Assembly: GCA_017460885.1 (NCBI GenBank)
Contig: JAFUAB010000040.1
Coordinates: 44,067 to 108,066 of the forward strand
DNA: 64,000 nucleotides
Reading direction: 5' to 3'
DNA from: Lachnospiraceae bacterium
Lineage (GTDB): Bacteria; Bacillota; Clostridia; Lachnospirales; Lachnospiraceae
Shown here: piece by piece, positions 17,544 to 25,923 of the stretch
Position numbering within the stretch: position 1 is the stretch's first letter
Layout of the letters: every line of letters starts with the position of its first letter
Made by a program: the position numbers and the translations under genes
The notes under the pieces: model-generated
Told to the model about the DNA's origin: nothing
What the model saw: the letters and a program-made list of their open reading frames with translations, nothing else
The model's database searches: none

Positions 17544-20500
17544 ATGAATTTTAACATTGATATGATATCAGATCCCAATTGTTTTGCGTCTGGAAGACTT
17601 CCGGCGAGAGCGTTTTATGATGCCATGCAGCCTGACGGCAAAGGAGCGTACAGATCCTCCAAAGTACTTGACTTATGCGGAGACTGGAATTTCGCTTACG
17701 CCGAAAACTATGACGCTGCAAAAAAAGACTTTTATGAAAAAGATTACGATTATTCCGGATGGAGTACTATCAAGGTTCCCGGACATATCCAGCTGCAGGG
17801 CTATGATAAACCTCATTATACCAACACAGCCTATCCCTGGGACGGTCTCGAGAATGTTGAGACAGGTGCGGTACCCCGCAGATTCAATCCGATAGGCTCG
17901 TATATAAAGGAATTTGACTGCCCCGATATCCCTGAGGGATACGGAGCCAGGATATACTTCGGGGGAATAGAATCCGGCGGTGCGATCTGGTTAAACGGAA
18001 CCTTCCTCGGATACAAAGAGGACAGCTTCGATGCCGGAGAATACGATATCACGGACCTGCTCGTTCCGGGCAGAAACAGGCTGGCCGTCATGGTTTTCAA
18101 ATGGACCGTCGGCAGCTGGTTTGAAGATCAGGACTTTTTCAGGTTTTCGGGAATATATCGTCCGGTATGGATCTATACGGTTCCTCGGTCTCATATCGAA
18201 GACGTGGGAATACGTACTCTTTTGGATGATGATTATAAGGACGCGGTGCTAAAGGTTAAGACCCGGGTCTCTGCTGCAGCTGACTGTAAGGTCAAAATGA
18301 CTCTGACAGACGCAGACGAGGTTGTTGCTGCGGAGGATACCCTGAGCTTCGGAAATGAGATCTCTGCCGAAAAGGAAAGTGAGGGATCTCTGGACTTTGC
18401 GATAGCTTCTCCAAGTCTATGGAGTGCCGAAAAACCCTGTCTCTACACCCTGACCCTGACTCTTTTTGACGGATCCGGGGCTGAACTGGAGCGGGTAACC
18501 CAGGCTGTCGGCTTCAGACGCTTCGAAATGATAGACGGTATCATGTGCATTAACGGCAAGCGCATCGAATTCAACGGAGTAAACCGGCACGAATTCTCCT
18601 GCCGTACGGGAAGAACGGTAACATATGAGGAAACCCTTCTTGATGTTCTGACCATGAAGAAAAACAATATCAATGCCATCCGTACCTCGCACTATCCCGA
18701 TGATCAGGCTCTGTATGATCTCTGTGATAAATACGGTCTGTATATGATCGCCGAGAATAACCTTGAAACCCACGGAACCTGGTGTACTCCGGATGCCTTT
18801 GAAAACCCGGATAAGATCCTGCCATCCAACCATATGGAGTATGAACCACTGCTTCTGGACAGGGTAAGGTCCTGCTATGAAATACACAAGAACCACCCTT
18901 CGATACTGATCTGGTCCGACGGAAACGAATCCTTCGGGGGTGACGTCATCGCCGATATGACTGCTCTTTTCCATGAGCTTGACCCTGACAGATTAGTTCA
19001 TTACGAAAGTATACTCCATGATCGCAGGAGACCTGAGACCTCGGATATGGAAACTCAGATGTATACTCCCGTTGAAGATGTAAAGGCGTTTCTCGCGGAG
19101 CATCCCGATAAACCCTTTATTATGTGTGAATATACCCACGCAATGGGCAATTCCTGCGGAGGTATGTATAAATATACCGATTTCATGCATGAAGAGCCCC
19201 GTTTCCAGGGTGGTTTCATCTGGGACTATATCGACCAGTCGATCATCACCCGTGATCGCTACGGCAATGAGTATCAGGGATATGGCGGTGATTTCGGTGA
19301 CAGACCCAGTGAATACAACTTCTCCGGTAACGGGATCTGCTACGGTGACCGTACACCTTCACCCAAGATGCAGGAGGTCAAATACAATTACCAGCCGATC
19401 CAATGCAGGATATCAGAATCCGAGGTAACCGTGATAAACAGGCATCTTTTCACGAGCACATCGGAATATGCGACGGAAATAAGCGTGCTGAAGGACGGCT
19501 CATGCATTTCGGTGATCCCCTTTGAAACGGATGTTGAACCGATGTCGCAAAGGACATACAGTCTGCCGTTGGAAAAGCCGGAGGAACCCGGAGAATATAC
19601 CATTATTATCTCCTTTAAACTAAAAGAAGACCGGGATTACGCACCTGCAGGACATGAGGTTGCTTTTGACCAGTTCACGTTTACATCGGGAGTCATTAAT
19701 ACTGCAGCCGTCATAGACAAGAGCAGCCGCGGATCCTACGAGATCATTAAGGGATCCCAAAACTACGGTGTCCACAACGATGATTTCAGCGTACTCTTTA
19801 CACCCGGTCAGGGTGGAATAGCATCCTATATATATCGGGGACGTGAATATATCTTCGGAAACAGGGTTCCGATGCCGAATTTCTGGCGCGCTCCCGTTGA
19901 TAATGATATGGGCAGCGTCTCACCTGGCCGGCATGCACAGTGGAAGATCGCATCTCTCTACCTTACTCATAAAAAAACAGCCAACTTCGATATCCTGATC
20001 CCTGAGATCGGTATAGATGAAGGCAATCTGGTCACGACCTTCACCTATAATGTACCAACCAGACCCGAAACAACCGTACGGGTAAGATATGAAGTCAATC
20101 CAGACGGAAGCATCGATACCACTCTGATGTACGATGCAGACCCGGAGCTGGGAGACTGCCCCGAATTCGGTATGATCTTTGTACTTGATGCCGATTACAG
20201 CAACGTCAGATGGTACGGCCGCGGACCCGAAGAAACGTATGCTGACCGGAAACGCGGCGGTAAGCTGGGTATCTGGGAAAACAAGGTGATCGATAATATG
20301 GCTGAATATCTCGTTCCACAGGAATGCGGCAACAAAGAAGATGTCAGATGGGGAGAAGTAACAGACGATACGGGACGGGGACTTCGTTTCACATCACTCG
20401 GAGCACCTATGTGCTTCTCGGCTCTGCCGTACACTCCCCATGAAATGGAAAATGCTCTGCATGCGCACGAGCTGCCGCCGGTTTATCACACCGTTGTGAG

Positions 20501-20624
20501 AGTCAGTGCGGCTCAGATGGGGATCGGAGGAGATGATTCGTGGGGCGCCCGTGTTCATCCCGAATTTCTTGTAAATACAACCGGTCATATGGAATTCAGC
20601 TTCCGGTTCAAAGGTATCCGATGA
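17544..20624 (+). CDS. lacZ: Beta-galactosidase (GH2)
   Basis: 1026 residues from ATG 17544 (MNFNIDMISDPNC), with GGAGG inside the end of the citrate synthase gene. It has LacZ-like domain order: sugar-binding jelly roll, immunoglobulin-like domain, TIM barrel with acid/base Glu in WSDGNES and nucleophile Glu in MCEYTHAMGNSCGG, then a second Ig-like domain and a C-terminal domain 5. There is no signal peptide, so it acts inside the cell and depends on imported lactose or galactosides; no transporter or regulator lies beside it. Being two bases from gltA suggests read-through expression. Confidence 0.93.
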   Translation: MNFNIDMISDPNCFASGRLPARAFYDAMQPDGKGAYRSSKVLDLCGDWNFAYAENYDAAKKDFYEKDYDYSGWSTIKVPGHIQLQGYDKPHYTNTAYPWDGLENVETGAVPRRFNPIGSYIKEFDCPDIPEGYGARIYFGGIESGGAIWLNGTFLGYKEDSFDAGEYDITDLLVPGRNRLAVMVFKWTVGSWFEDQDFFRFSGIYRPVWIYTVPRSHIEDVGIRTLLDDDYKDAVLKVKTRVSAAADCKVKMTLTDADEVVAAEDTLSFGNEISAEKESEGSLDFAIASPSLWSAEKPCLYTLTLTLFDGSGAELERVTQAVGFRRFEMIDGIMCINGKRIEFNGVNRHEFSCRTGRTVTYEETLLDVLTMKKNNINAIRTSHYPDDQALYDLCDKYGLYMIAENNLETHGTWCTPDAFENPDKILPSNHMEYEPLLLDRVRSCYEIHKNHPSILIWSDGNESFGGDVIADMTALFHELDPDRLVHYESILHDRRRPETSDMETQMYTPVEDVKAFLAEHPDKPFIMCEYTHAMGNSCGGMYKYTDFMHEEPRFQGGFIWDYIDQSIITRDRYGNEYQGYGGDFGDRPSEYNFSGNGICYGDRTPSPKMQEVKYNYQPIQCRISESEVTVINRHLFTSTSEYATEISVLKDGSCISVIPFETDVEPMSQRTYSLPLEKPEEPGEYTIIISFKLKEDRDYAPAGHEVAFDQFTFTSGVINTAAVIDKSSRGSYEIIKGSQNYGVHNDDFSVLFTPGQGGIASYIYRGREYIFGNRVPMPNFWRAPVDNDMGSVSPGRHAQWKIASLYLTHKKTANFDILIPEIGIDEGNLVTTFTYNVPTRPETTVRVRYEVNPDGSIDTTLMYDADPELGDCPEFGMIFVLDADYSNVRWYGRGPEETYADRKRGGKLGIWENKVIDNMAEYLVPQECGNKEDVRWGEVTDDTGRGLRFTSLGAPMCFSALPYTPHEMENALHAHELPPVYHTVVRVSAAQMGIGGDDSWGARVHPEFLVNTTGHMEFSFRFKGIR

Positions 20625-20633
20625 TCGAGAAAG

Positions 20634-20669
20634 AGGACGGTTCTTTGCACCTGAACATAGAACCGTCCC
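20634..20669. repeat. GGACGGTTCT palindrome between lacZ and the XRE gene
   Basis: GGACGGTTCT and AGAACCGTCC form a 10-bp stem around a 16-base loop, between two converging genes. It may serve as a shared terminator. Confidence 0.75.
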
Positions 20670-20677
20670 CCTGATTT

Positions 20678-20923
20678 TCATCTGTTTCGTTTTGGCGGAT
20701 CCTTGGGAGAAGGAGAGCTATCATTGGTAAGCTCAACCAGATAGTCAATAGATGTGTTGTGATATTTTGCCAGTTCAACCCATACTTCCGTCGGAATGCT
20801 GTGCTCGCCGTTTTCATATCTTGAATAGGTTCTCTGTGCAACATGCAGATGATCTGCCAGCTGCTGCTGCGTCAGATCTCTGTCCTCACGTAAATTTCTG
20901 ATCCTTTCATACTTCCTTAACAT
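20678..20923 (-). CDS. XRE-family helix-turn-helix regulator
   Basis: 81 residues. The helix-turn-helix spans about residues 15-45 (LTQQQLADHLHVAQRTYSRY), of the phage-repressor/Cro type, and the protein ends in a short Ser/Pro/Lys tail. It probably binds DNA as a dimer. Its target is unknown; a palindrome GACCAA-A-TTGGTC at 20965-20977, 42 bases upstream, may be its own operator. The PHP-domain gene starts 160 bases away in the opposite direction. Confidence 0.88.
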   Translation of the reverse strand: MLRKYERIRNLREDRDLTQQQLADHLHVAQRTYSRYENGEHSIPTEVWVELAKYHNTSIDYLVELTNDSSPSPKDPPKRNR

Positions 20924-20964
20924 ACAGATATTTTATCGCAGACCGGAAAAGACTACTCATTTTA

Positions 20965-20977
20965 GACCAAATTGGTC
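20965..20977. promoter_or_regulatory. Palindrome in the XRE/PHP divergent region
   Basis: GACCAA-A-TTGGTC, a perfect 13-base palindrome 42 bases upstream of the XRE start. It is a candidate binding site for that regulator; this is inference from position only. Confidence 0.35.
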
Positions 20978-21008
20978 ACCTGTTTTTTCACCTGAGCGAC
21001 TGCAGAAC

Positions 21009-21037
21009 TTGCATAGAATAGATTTAAGTGGGATAAT
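21009..21037 (+). promoter_or_regulatory. Promoter of the PHP-domain gene
   Basis: TTGCAT (21009-21014), a 17-base spacer and GATAAT (21032-21037), 48 bases before ATG 21086. Confidence 0.6.
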
Positions 21038-21085
21038 CGGGATTGGAAGTGCATCCGGGTCTGAAAATACATCAAAAGGGCAGAA

Positions 21086-21850
21086 ATGATAGATATAGAA
21101 CGATACAAGTATAAATACGAAACACACCTGCATACTACGGAGGGGAGTGCATGCGGGCACAACTCAGGTGCGGAAATGGCTAAAGCCGCTAAGGAAGCCG
21201 GATACGACGGAATTTTTGTAACCGACCACGCCTGGGGAGGGAACACTGCTGTAGACAGGTCTCTGCCCTGGAGAGAATGGGTGGAAAAATTTGCTCTTGG
21301 CTATATGCATGCCAGGGAGACAGGTGATAAAATAGGCCTCAAGGTGTGGTACGGATATGAATCCGGCTACAATGCCACCGAATTCCTTATATACGGCATC
21401 ACTCCCGAATGGATGGCCGACCATCCCGAGCTGCATGACGCCACTATCCCGGAACAGCTTAAGATCATACACTCCGGCGGCGGCATGGTGATCCAGGCTC
21501 ACCCTTACCGTGAGGAGGATTATATTCCGGAGGTCAGACTTTTTCCGGAATACTCTGATGGGATAGAGGGCATCAATGCGACCCACACCAGCCATTTAAG
21601 CAAGGCTCATAAAAGTGATATCTGGAATCGGCAGGCTATCGAACTGGCCCACCGAAATAATAAACCCATCACTGCCGGCTCTGATGTTCATTCCACCGTT
21701 ATATTCGGCGGAGGAGTATTGACAGATCGTCCGCTATCGGATCCTCGCGATTATATAGATCTTATACTCGGAAATGAAATGTATCTGCTGACCGATGGCA
21801 ACAGTATTTTTGACAGAAACGGTTCCCTGCTCCGCACCGATTGGAAATAA
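21086..21850 (+). CDS. PHP-domain metal-dependent phosphoesterase
   Basis: 254 residues. Metal-binding motifs of the PHP (polymerase and histidinol phosphatase) fold are in order: ETHLHTTEGS, GIFVTDHAWGG, VIQAHPYRE and AGSDVHST. The family hydrolyses phosphoesters or nucleotides with a trinuclear metal site; the substrate here is unknown. There is no extra domain, so histidinol phosphatase or a YciV-like nucleoside phosphatase activity is possible. The next gene begins 23 bases after its stop. Confidence 0.85.
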   Translation: MIDIERYKYKYETHLHTTEGSACGHNSGAEMAKAAKEAGYDGIFVTDHAWGGNTAVDRSLPWREWVEKFALGYMHARETGDKIGLKVWYGYESGYNATEFLIYGITPEWMADHPELHDATIPEQLKIIHSGGGMVIQAHPYREEDYIPEVRLFPEYSDGIEGINATHTSHLSKAHKSDIWNRQAIELAHRNNKPITAGSDVHSTVIFGGGVLTDRPLSDPRDYIDLILGNEMYLLTDGNSIFDRNGSLLRTDWK

Positions 21851-21873
21851 CGGGAGCTTTGAAGCATATTTGC

Positions 21874-22821
21874 ATGAATTACATTATTTTAGATCTGGAA
21901 TGGAATCAATACAGCGGCGATCCCGCATTTTCGGAGCCGGGACTGCCTTTTGAGATCATCGAGATAGGCGCCGTAAAGCTCGGAGACGATCGGGAGATGG
22001 TCAGTGAGTTTTCGCGTCTGATCAGACCGAAGGTCTATACCCGTATGCATTCGATCACCGGCAGGCTGATCCATCTTCAGATGCAGGAGCTTCAATCGGG
22101 AGATCCCTTTATTGATGTGTATAATGACTTCCGGGAATGGTGCGGTCCCGATCCGTTCTTTTGCACATGGGGCTCCCAGGATCTGACTGAGCTTCAGCGA
22201 AATATGAGATATTATGAGCTTCCGCCGCTTTCTTTGGGACCGATAGCATACCTGGACGTTCAAAAGCTGTTTGCCATCGCCTTTGAATCGGAATCCAAAA
22301 CAAGACGCAATCTCGAATATGCGATCGATTTTCTGGGAATAAATAAGGATATTCCCTTTCACAGAGCCTTTTCGGACGCTTATTATACCGCACTTATTAT
22401 GAAAAGGCTTCCCATGAACGTGCTGGGGCATTGCTCTTACGACGTTTTTCATCTTCCGATAGACAGAGATCATGAGATTCATACTGTCTTTGATGACTAC
22501 TATAAATATATCTCCCGTGCATTTCCGGACAAAAATCATGCCCTGAGTGACAGAGAGGTACGTTCGACGAAGTGTTATCTATGCGGAGCTTCTACCCAGA
22601 AGCAGGTAAAGTGGTTCACGACCAATAACCGTCACTTCATTGCAGTCAACAGATGCGATGAACACGGTCTGATGAAAAGCAAGGTACGCCTCCGCAAGTC
22701 AGAGGACGGCCGGATGTATGTAGTTAAAACACAGAAGTTTATTGATAATAAGGAAATGCTTTCTCTGCGGCGTAAGCGGGATCACATGAAATATCAGCAA
22801 GGAAAAAACGATATCGGATAG
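21874..22821 (+). CDS. DEDDh 3'-5' exonuclease-like protein with C-terminal zinc-binding region
   Basis: 315 residues from ATG 21874 (MNYIILDLEWNQ); a TTG at 21841 inside the previous gene is a weaker alternative. Exonuclease motifs: D-L-E-W at 7-10, the middle motif FCTWGSQDL and the C-terminal H-x-A-x-x-D (FHRAFSDAYYTAL). It resembles KapD/ERI1-like RNase T-superfamily exonucleases. The C-terminal third carries CYLCG and a later Cys/His pair (NRCDEHG), possibly a zinc finger for nucleic acid binding. Coupled to the PHP gene. Confidence 0.82.
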   Translation: MNYIILDLEWNQYSGDPAFSEPGLPFEIIEIGAVKLGDDREMVSEFSRLIRPKVYTRMHSITGRLIHLQMQELQSGDPFIDVYNDFREWCGPDPFFCTWGSQDLTELQRNMRYYELPPLSLGPIAYLDVQKLFAIAFESESKTRRNLEYAIDFLGINKDIPFHRAFSDAYYTALIMKRLPMNVLGHCSYDVFHLPIDRDHEIHTVFDDYYKYISRAFPDKNHALSDREVRSTKCYLCGASTQKQVKWFTTNNRHFIAVNRCDEHGLMKSKVRLRKSEDGRMYVVKTQKFIDNKEMLSLRRKRDHMKYQQGKNDIG

Positions 22822-22829
22822 CATATAAT

Positions 22830-22914
22830 GGGGACGGTTCTCCTTAGGAGAATCATCCCCATATATCATTTAGAACATAATAATGGGACAGTCCCCAGCA
22901 GGAGAACTGTCCCC
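22830..22914. repeat. Two GGGGACGG-type palindromes between converging genes
   Basis: The first hairpin is 22830-22860 (GGGGACGGTTCTCCT stem). The second is 22885-22914, an altered version (GGGACAGT and ACTGTCCC). They sit between the exonuclease and metQ stops and may terminate both. Confidence 0.75.
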
Positions 22915-22929
22915 GGATGTTTACCGTTT

Positions 22930-23847
22930 TTACTTAAAAGGAACAACTGCTCCGTCATAAGTACTGTTGATATAATTTACGATCTCATCGGAAAGAAGCA
23001 CTTCTACAAGGGCCTTGATACCGGGATCGTCCTGGTGTCCGTCAAGAACAGCAATGATATTCACATAGGTCTTGGCTGCCTCCGAATCGGAACTCTCATA
23101 AGCAATGGAATCCTTTGCTACCGAAAAGCCTGCTTCAAGTGCGTAGTTACCGTTAAGTACGACAAAAGCTACCTCGTCCTTTACTCTGGCAACCTGTGCA
23201 GCCTCAAGCTCCTGGAACTGAATGTTCTTCGGATTCTCGGTTATATCATTGACCGTAGCCGTAAGGCCTGCGCCATCGGCAAGCTTCAGCAGTCCGTTGT
23301 CCTGCAGGAGCAGCAGTGCACGCGCTTCGTTTGTCGTATCATTGGGGATCGCGATCACATCACCGTCGGCCACATCGTCAAGTGAAGACTTGGTACCGGG
23401 ATAGATACCAAAGGGCTCATAATGAATACCTCCGGCATTAACCAGATGAGTGCCCTGCTCCTCATTAAAGGAGTCAAGATAGGGAATATGCTGGAAATAG
23501 TTAGCATCAAACTCTCCCGATTCAACTACAAGATTGGGCTGTACGTAGTCTTCAAATACCGTAACATCCAGCTTATAGCCCTTTGCTTCAAGCGCTGAAG
23601 CAGCTGCCTCCAGGATCTCTGAATGAGGTGTAGCCGATGCTGCAACCTTGATCGTGGTCAGCTCTCCGCCTGCGGCGGGAGCTTCTGCGGTATCTGCCTG
23701 TGCGGCATCTGCCGGGGTGTCGGCGGTGTCGGCTGCTGTGGATGAATCAGCTGCCGGGTTATCAGCTGCCGGCGCAGAACCGCATCCTGCAAGAGCTCCT
23801 ATTGCAAGTGTTGCTGTCAACAGTGTCGCTAAAACCTTCTTTTTCAT
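22930..23847 (-). CDS. metQ: Methionine ABC transporter substrate-binding lipoprotein
   Basis: 305 residues, NlpA/MetQ family. Lipoprotein signal with lipobox LAGC (Cys at about 22), then a Ala/Asp/Thr-rich spacer (about 25-65). The binding domain has typical VAASATPHSEIL, ESGEFDANYFQHIPYLD and YEPFGIYPGTKSS. It captures methionine at the cell surface for MetI/MetN. GGAGGAGA lies before the start. It follows metI by 111 bases and completes a metN-metI-metQ operon. Confidence 0.93.
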   Translation of the reverse strand: MKKKVLATLLTATLAIGALAGCGSAPAADNPAADSSTAADTADTPADAAQADTAEAPAAGGELTTIKVAASATPHSEILEAAASALEAKGYKLDVTVFEDYVQPNLVVESGEFDANYFQHIPYLDSFNEEQGTHLVNAGGIHYEPFGIYPGTKSSLDDVADGDVIAIPNDTTNEARALLLLQDNGLLKLADGAGLTATVNDITENPKNIQFQELEAAQVARVKDEVAFVVLNGNYALEAGFSVAKDSIAYESSDSEAAKTYVNIIAVLDGHQDDPGIKALVEVLLSDEIVNYINSTYDGAVVPFK

Positions 23848-23958
23848 AATGTCTCCTCCTTCTGAACCGTCCTTCGGTTCACTTTGACAGTATAAATCCT
23901 GTCGTTTTTATATGTGAAACACCTGCCGGTGTTATCACTCTGCTCATATTGATCTGTT

Positions 23959-24624
23959 TCATCTGCGTCTGTCGATCCCCTGTGCGACCTTTGTCCCTAT
24001 CATCTGTATGATCTGGAAAAGCAGGATCAGCAGAAGAACCGTGACGATCATGATATCGGTCTGCCATCTGTAATATCCGTATCGGACGGCGATATCACCA
24101 AGACCGCCTCCTCCGACCGTACCTGACATTGCCGAATATCCGAGTATTGTACCGGTCACTATCGTCGCTCCGGTGACCAGAGATGTTCTGGCCTCCACCA
24201 ACAGTACATTAAATACTATCTGAACGTTCGATGCACCCATGGATCTCGCTGCTTCTATTACTCCGGGATCCACCTCCTTGAGAGAAGATTCCACCATACG
24301 GGCTATATAAGGCGCCGCGCAGACTACCAGAGGAACTATCGTGGCTGTGGATCCGTAGCTTTTACCAACTACGAGTCTGGTAAAAGGGATCAGCAGGATC
24401 AACAGGATCAGAAAAGGTATGCTTCTAACCACATTGGATATCACATCAAAGATCCTGTATACGATACGATTGGGTTTAAGTCCGTTCGCATCTGTCACCG
24501 TGAGTATTATTCCCATCGGAAGACCGAGGATATATGCGATCAGAGTAGACACCAGTGTCATATACAGTGTGTCTCTGATGCCCTCGGCTATCATAGTCCA
24601 AATCTGTGCATTCCAGTTAGTCAT
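23959..24624 (-). CDS. metI: Methionine ABC transporter permease
   Basis: 221 residues from ATG 24624 (MTNWNAQIWTMI), chosen for GGGAGG seven bases upstream; the longer reading runs into metN. Five to six helices, with the permease EAA loop SSLKEVDPGVIEAARSMGAS that docks to MetN. It forms the channel of the D-methionine/L-methionine importer. Confidence 0.92.
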   Translation of the reverse strand: MTNWNAQIWTMIAEGIRDTLYMTLVSTLIAYILGLPMGIILTVTDANGLKPNRIVYRIFDVISNVVRSIPFLILLILLIPFTRLVVGKSYGSTATIVPLVVCAAPYIARMVESSLKEVDPGVIEAARSMGASNVQIVFNVLLVEARTSLVTGATIVTGTILGYSAMSGTVGGGGLGDIAVRYGYYRWQTDIMIVTVLLLILLFQIIQMIGTKVAQGIDRRR

Positions 24625-24637
24625 ATCGGAACCTCCC

Positions 24638-25666
24638 TCAATAATCCGCCGGGTTGACGTCTTCAACATTCAACCTGCATTCCTTCAGATAATTGATGAT
24701 ATCCACCTGCAGGTGTTCGTCCTCGGGAAGCCCAAGGATCATTTCCCCGACCGCCGTTCCTCCGACATTTCTGGTATCTGCCCGCATAATGTTAACAGCA
24801 GTATTGAACTTGAGTATCACATTTGCAATGACCGGCTCGTAAGAGGAATTCTCACTGAACACTATTCTGATCATGCGCTGGCTTTTGAGTTCCGAAATAG
24901 GATCCACCCTGATGTCGGCTTCCGGCCGGTCTCTGAGGATCAGTTCTCTGGCAGCTCTGGATCTGGGATTATCAAAAATATCCCTGACGGCTCCGTTTTC
25001 AACCAATATACCGTTTTCAATGATCGCAACCTTATTGCATATCTCCCGGATGACCGCCATCTGGTGGGTTATGACTACTATGGTAATGCCATAATCACGA
25101 TTTATACGGGACAGAAGCTCCAGGATCTGTGCTGTTGTCTGAGGGTCAAGTGCGCTCGTGGCTTCATCACAGAGCAGTATCCTGGGATCGGATGCCAAAG
25201 CCCTCGCAATTGCCACTCTCTGCTGCTGTCCTCCGGAAAGCTGGGCCGGATAAGCCTTTGCTTTCTCCTCAAGCCCGACCACCTGCAGGAATTCCTTAGC
25301 CTTTTTGCGGGCTTCGGACTTTTTGACACCTGCCAGCCGGAGCGGAAAAGCAACATTATCGAGCACGCTTTTCTGCATCAGCAGATTGAAGCTCTGAAAG
25401 ATCATTGCGATCCTGGTACGCTTGGCACGCAGCTCTTTCTCACTGAGCTGTCCGAGATCCTCTCCTTCTACAAGGATTCGTCCCTCAGTAGGTGTTTCCA
25501 GGAAATTAAGACATCTGACCAATGTGGATTTTCCCGCTCCGGACATTCCTATGATACCGTAGATATCACCCTGCTCGATCGTGAGGTTGATATCCTTGAG
25601 CGCCTCCACCGTCATTCCCTTTTGTGAAAAGGTCTTACTTAAATGTAATACTTCTATTTCGCTCAT
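24638..25666 (-). CDS. metN: Methionine ABC transporter ATP-binding protein
   Basis: 342 residues. Walker A GMSGAGKST, signature LSGGQQQRVAIARALA, Walker B ILLCDEATSALD and H-switch ITHQMAV are all intact. A C-terminal NIL domain (about 265-342) binds methionine and inhibits transport when it is abundant. It is the first gene of the operon, driven by a strong promoter at 25705-25733. I see no S-box riboswitch in the short leader. Confidence 0.94.
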   Translation of the reverse strand: MSEIEVLHLSKTFSQKGMTVEALKDINLTIEQGDIYGIIGMSGAGKSTLVRCLNFLETPTEGRILVEGEDLGQLSEKELRAKRTRIAMIFQSFNLLMQKSVLDNVAFPLRLAGVKKSEARKKAKEFLQVVGLEEKAKAYPAQLSGGQQQRVAIARALASDPRILLCDEATSALDPQTTAQILELLSRINRDYGITIVVITHQMAVIREICNKVAIIENGILVENGAVRDIFDNPRSRAARELILRDRPEADIRVDPISELKSQRMIRIVFSENSSYEPVIANVILKFNTAVNIMRADTRNVGGTAVGEMILGLPEDEHLQVDIINYLKECRLNVEDVNPADY

Positions 25667-25704
25667 ACATTCCCTTTTCTATTTCCTACTAATACCATAG
25701 GAAT

Positions 25705-25762
25705 ACTATAATACCGGTTTTCTGATTTGTCAATATTTTTTTTAGACTGATTAAATCAGTCT
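25705..25762 (-). promoter_or_regulatory. metNIQ promoter with adjacent palindrome
   Basis: Minus strand: TTGACA (25733-25728), a 17-base spacer and TATAGT (25710-25705), a near-perfect promoter. Immediately upstream lies the palindrome AGACTGATT-A-AATCAGTCT (25744-25762), separated by an A-rich run, a plausible regulator site. The remaining 160 bases up to the SPFH gene stop contain an imperfect hairpin (ATACCCGACATTTC and GAAATGCCGGGTAT, about 25791-25843) that may terminate the SPFH gene. Confidence 0.65.
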
Positions 25763-25923
25763 TTCCCCGGTATGTTTCCTTAACACACCGATACCCGACA
25801 TTTCGTCAATGTCCGTCGGACCATGAGAAATGCCGGGTATTATAAATTCTATTTCAGCTACAGTTCCTTATACGATCGATGAACTTAGTCAGCGATCATC
25901 GGACCATCCTGTTGCGTCAGCCC

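Noticed and set aside
25667-25704. A SAM (S-box) riboswitch in the metN leader
   Set aside because: Only about 35 bases lie between the promoter and start, too short for an S-box.
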